From: Nymphaea colorata
Lineage: Eukaryota > Streptophyta > Magnoliopsida > Nymphaeales > Nymphaeaceae
DNA: 64,000 nucleotides
NCBI RefSeq assembly: GCF_008831285.2
Contig: NC_045138.2
Location: 31,033,934 to 31,097,933 of the forward strand
Reading direction: 5' to 3'
Shown here: in pieces, positions 60,830 through 64,000 of the stretch
How positions within the stretch are numbered: position 1 is the first letter of the stretch
How the letters are laid out: each line of letters begins with the position of its first letter
The notes under the pieces: generated by a model
Databases searched by the model: none
What the model was told of the DNA's origin: nothing
The model's input: only the letters and a program-made list of their open reading frames with translations
Made by a program: the position numbers and the translations under genes

Positions 60830-62298
60830 TATGCACTACATTACAAAAGAAAATCAAGATGCGATCACCGACACCTTGTATCGCTTCAATGTTATTGAGA
60901 GTTTTAACATCATTGAGAGTTTTGTTAACAAAAGCAAGATCATAAATCTCCCTTCCCAAAGAACAGTTTTTCTATAATAATCCGAAAAGAGGAATGGCAA
61001 TATTTCTTCAAGAAGATACATGACAACCAGTCCAAATCATAAAACATTGAATTGCCAACTGCTACCTACTCAAGATAAGATCATGGTTTCGAGGGAGGAC
61101 CCATCTAATTTATTAGCAAGTCCAGCAGTTTTCACCCTGTCGGTCCTTTGTCTGATACATCTTTTTCTTAGTGTTGTCCTCGTCAGGGCTGACGTCTGGC
61201 CGTATAAAAGAAAGATCAGCAATCTATTTTTAATACCTATCTAGCAGAACCACATTACGCACGTTTTAATTTAGAATTTCTTGAGAGACCTGTATGTCAT
61301 GGTTAGAAGAGAGTAAACATGAATCTGAGAAATAAAAGAAGACGCATAAGAGAGTTTCTATTGAAATGAACTTTGAAGAAAAGCCAAGTCCAAGTGTAAA
61401 AACCACCAAATTCAGTTGCTTAAAAGGAAATGTAGGATCATATGCGTTACAAACGAAGGAAGCCTAGAGCAGTAATTGTTGTACAATTTTTTTAAGGCTC
61501 ATCTAGGACATTAAGACAGCTATTAGTGGTGCTTAGCAGCTGTTCATCGGTGCGGATGAGCTGCGTCCGGTGAATTTCTGACCTGACCACCTTATAAAAT
61601 ATTGTTCACTAACTTTAATACCTTTTGCGCGAAGAACGAAGCATTGTAAATTAATCTGATCTCTTGAATTTAATGGTTTGTTTTCTTTTTTCTTGCTGAA
61701 AATCGTGTCAACATTGGTCTAACTTTTTCTACAAGAAATTTTAGGCACCTAATGCATGCATTTTAATATGACACTCAAGGCACTATTGTGAAAATCAAAT
61801 CGAATCCGCATTAACTGGCCGCCTGTCTGGACCAGCTCACTAGAAACATGATACAGGCGAACATCATTTAAACTTTTTTAATTAGCTTACAACTTTGTAG
61901 TTGTTTGACAACTCAAATTGCTTCTTTTTATATTGGTTCAAACTTATAATCCTTACTCACTTCACTTCCATCATTTTTTTACAAAGTAAACCTTTTGATT
62001 AATTTTATATCCATAATGACTTTGATTAATAATTCAAGATTTTAAACCGCTTAGATTAAAGTAACTTGAATCCCATATGAATTTAGATCGTTTTGAAAAA
62101 AGAATGCAATTGAAAAAAGGGTTTGCACAACACTTGGACCGAAAACGGAAACCTTGCCTCACACAAAAAAGGCGGGAAGACCCCTCCAAGGTAGCTTTAC
62201 GTGCTCGGGATTAAACCACAACTACCTTTCTCAGAAATTTACGTATTTCAGGAATCGCCCTTTCTCTCTCTAAAAAACACTGGTTGGTTTGTGAATGG

Positions 62299-62306
62299 TA
62301 TATATT
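62299..62306 (+). promoter_or_regulatory. TATA-like box of the dioxygenase gene
   Basis: TATATATT lies about 200 bp before the start codon at 62505, with a GT/GA repeat between them. Assigned by motif and position only. Confidence 0.4.
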
Positions 62307-62343
62307 CACATGATACAGATACATATAGAGCAGACGCATTATA

Positions 62344-62396
<53 letters not shown>

Positions 62397-62405
62397 GAGA
62401 GAGAG
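62344..62405. repeat. GT/GA compound microsatellite in the dioxygenase leader
   Basis: (GT)n followed by (GA)n with one GGG interruption. It ends 100 bp before the start codon, probably within the 5' UTR, where a GA tract is common in plants. Confidence 0.9.
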
Positions 62406-62504
62406 CAACAATATATTACACTTCAACGTCCAACAGAGAGTTGAAACAAAACTCAGTACCGCAGAACACAGAAGCAGAAGGGAAGATCCGGGAGAAAGAG
62501 AGAA

Positions 62505-63401
62505 ATGGGTTCGTCAACATTATCATCCATCCCCTTGATAGATTTGAGCAAGAGCATGGTGCCTGGGACGGAGGCATGGCGGAGGACGTGTGAGAAGATG
62601 AGAGAGGCAGGGGAGAGGCTCGGTTGCTTCATGGTGGCGGGGTACGACATGCCGGCGGGATTGGTGGAGGACGCCTTCGGAGCTGCCAGGCAGCTCTTCG
62701 ACCTCCCCACTGAGACCAAGAGGAGGAACACCTCCCACAAGCCATACTGCGGGTACGAGGGAAGGACAGAGGTCATTCCCCTGTTCGAGAGCCTGGGAAT
62801 TGAGGACGTCGACCAACCCGAGGCTGCTCTCCGCTTCACCAACCTCATGTGGCCTGAAGGCAACCAGAGCTTCTGGTACACACATCACCATTCGCTCTGT
62901 CTCTCATAAAACTCTCTATTCTTACCGGAAACTTCCATCTAAACGGGAACTTCCCTTCTTCAAAAGCTAGCTTGTTAAAAGAGGCAGAAGATTAAGAAAC
63001 CCATTTCATTTATGTGAACAGTGGACTAAGCATGTCGTTTATTTTCTTTATCATTTGTTGATAGTAAGGTTATCAACCGCTTCGGCCAAGAGCTGTTGAC
63101 ATTGGGGAACTTGATTCAGAGAATGATTTTGGAGAGCTACGGACTGGAGGCGCTCGTTAGATCACATATTGATGAGAGTCATTGTATAATGCGCTTAATG
63201 AACTATGAAGCAGCAGCGGCAGATGGCTCCAATAGTAGCCCCGCCGTCGGCCTCTGCAACCATACGGACAAGAACTGGCTTACGGTATTGTGTCAACAGG
63301 GGGTTGAGGGTCTTCAGGTGGAGTCCAAGCAACGCGGAGATTGGGCTCATGTTCCGTTCATTCCATCGACGTTCGTAGTGATTATTGGTGACTCTCTGAT
63401 G
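62505..63401 (+). CDS. AOP-like 2-oxoglutarate/Fe(II) dioxygenase, partial
   Basis: A soluble non-haem iron oxygenase that uses 2-oxoglutarate and O2. The sequence resembles the AOP1/auxin-oxidising DAO branch of plant dioxygenases. Exon 1 is 62505-62875 and exon 2 is 63065-63401, giving the first 236 codons with the last exon beyond the window. The N-terminal DIOX_N region is residues 9-125 (IPLIDLSKS, GCFMVAGYDMP, LFDLPTETK, KPYCGYEGRTEVIPLFESLG). The Fe-binding His190-x-Asp192 sits in GLCNHTDKNWL, and the strand VVIIGDSLM ends exon 2. The second Fe-binding His and the Arg that holds 2-oxoglutarate must lie in the missing exon. The start Met fits the family's usual short N-terminus. Exon 1 is GC-rich. 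The substrate is unknown: AOP1 homologues are widespread and not tied to glucosinolates outside Brassicales. Confidence 0.9.
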
Positions 63402-64000
63402 GTACGCACTTCATCGCCTTTATAATTCAATAATTCTCTCTTTTCTGTTTGATCGTTGAGAGGCCCTTTTCTCAATTAATGAATGCTAATAATGTGCTAT
63501 TAAAACAACATAATACTTGTTCTCAATGGTGTTCAAGGCGTGTTTGAGTAACAGTTAGAACTGATCAGTTTGTGAAAAACTTGTTTTGATAAATCGCTTT
63601 GAAGCAAATAGAGAGATGATTATGTGGATCACGGCACATTCTTAGGGGCATGTCATGCATATGTACTTGTGCACGGTATACAGACTTATGCATATAACCA
63701 ACTTAGAAGTAAATAGTTTGCCCGTTGAGCTATTCATAGAAAAAGTCTTTTTTATTACCACCCATGCATACAAACCATGTTTTAGAACATGCTAAAAAAT
63801 GACATTATCACATTACCTGGTTTCCTTATTTGGAAGGTGTGATCCAAACACAACATAAGCATATTTTGTTTCATTAAATGTTGTTGATTATAAAGTACCA
63901 TAAATATCAAAACTCTTTTGGAACCCTGGCCTATGCAATTTATTGGCAAATAAACTTGATACCCATTAACCTATACACGCCATGATTAGAGTACATTATT
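63402..64000 (+). other. intron of the dioxygenase, runs off the window
   Basis: Starts with the donor GTACGC at 63402. It is AT-rich and has no acceptor followed by the expected C-terminal dioxygenase sequence before the end of the window. The third exon is therefore outside. Confidence 0.75.

Larger units (their letters stand above)
56630..62504. other. intergenic, no gene seen
   Basis: The first about 250 bp are the probable LEUNIG 3' UTR. The rest is AT-rich, with a TA/GT microsatellite (60072-60106) and a MITE (60716-60829). The frames at 58523-58882, 59489-59701 and 61020-61244 are unrecognisable. The stretch from about 62290 is the promoter and leader of the dioxygenase gene. Confidence 0.5.

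Noticed and set aside
1-64000. CRISPR array, phage-like or bacterial operon content
   Set aside because: The tandem repeats are few-unit or microsatellite, and the genes are spliced plant genes.

Overview
This window is nuclear DNA of a flowering plant. The evidence is spliced genes with GT-AG introns, a complete auxin-biosynthesis YUCCA gene, a complete LEUNIG corepressor gene, an AOP-like 2-oxoglutarate dioxygenase, a plant-type choline kinase, a nuclear tRNA-Gly with a Pol III terminator, Ty1/copia retrotransposons primed by initiator tRNA-Met, and many MITEs and AT/CT microsatellites. The species cannot be fixed from sequence alone.

Layout. 1.8-2.7 kb: an intronless gene on the minus strand for a DUF3741-type plant protein of unknown function. 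5.27-5.34 kb: tRNA-Gly(GCC), minus. 6.3-10.6 kb: choline kinase, minus, seven exons whose splice sites all keep frame. 10.6-28 kb: a long gene-poor stretch with a hAT MITE (perfect 8-bp target duplication), a second MITE carrying a 50-bp tandem repeat, a 5' copia relic (14.6-16.7 kb) and simple repeats. 28.0-30.4 kb: a YUCCA flavin monooxygenase, plus, four exons. 34.9-40.2 kb: a structurally complete but internally deleted copia element on the minus strand, with 468-bp LTRs, a 5-bp target duplication, primer-binding site and polypurine tract. It keeps Gag, protease, part of RT and RNase H and lacks the integrase core. 40.7-41.8 kb: a decayed copia gag relic. 47.3-56.6 kb: LEUNIG, plus, 18 exons, 904 codons, with a long glutamine tract, seven-bladed-type WD40 end and one GC-AG intron. 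62.5 kb to the edge: the first two exons of an AOP-like dioxygenase, cut off by the window.

The genes are independent plant loci, not an operon or pathway cluster. YUCCA makes auxin, LEUNIG represses floral homeotic and auxin/meristem targets, choline kinase starts phosphatidylcholine synthesis. I found no CRISPR array, defence island or clearly new biological system. The most notable structures are the integrase-less copia element with its iterated CGGTT-motif leader, the non-canonical intron and hairpin in LEUNIG, the upstream AUGs in its leader, and the MITEs.
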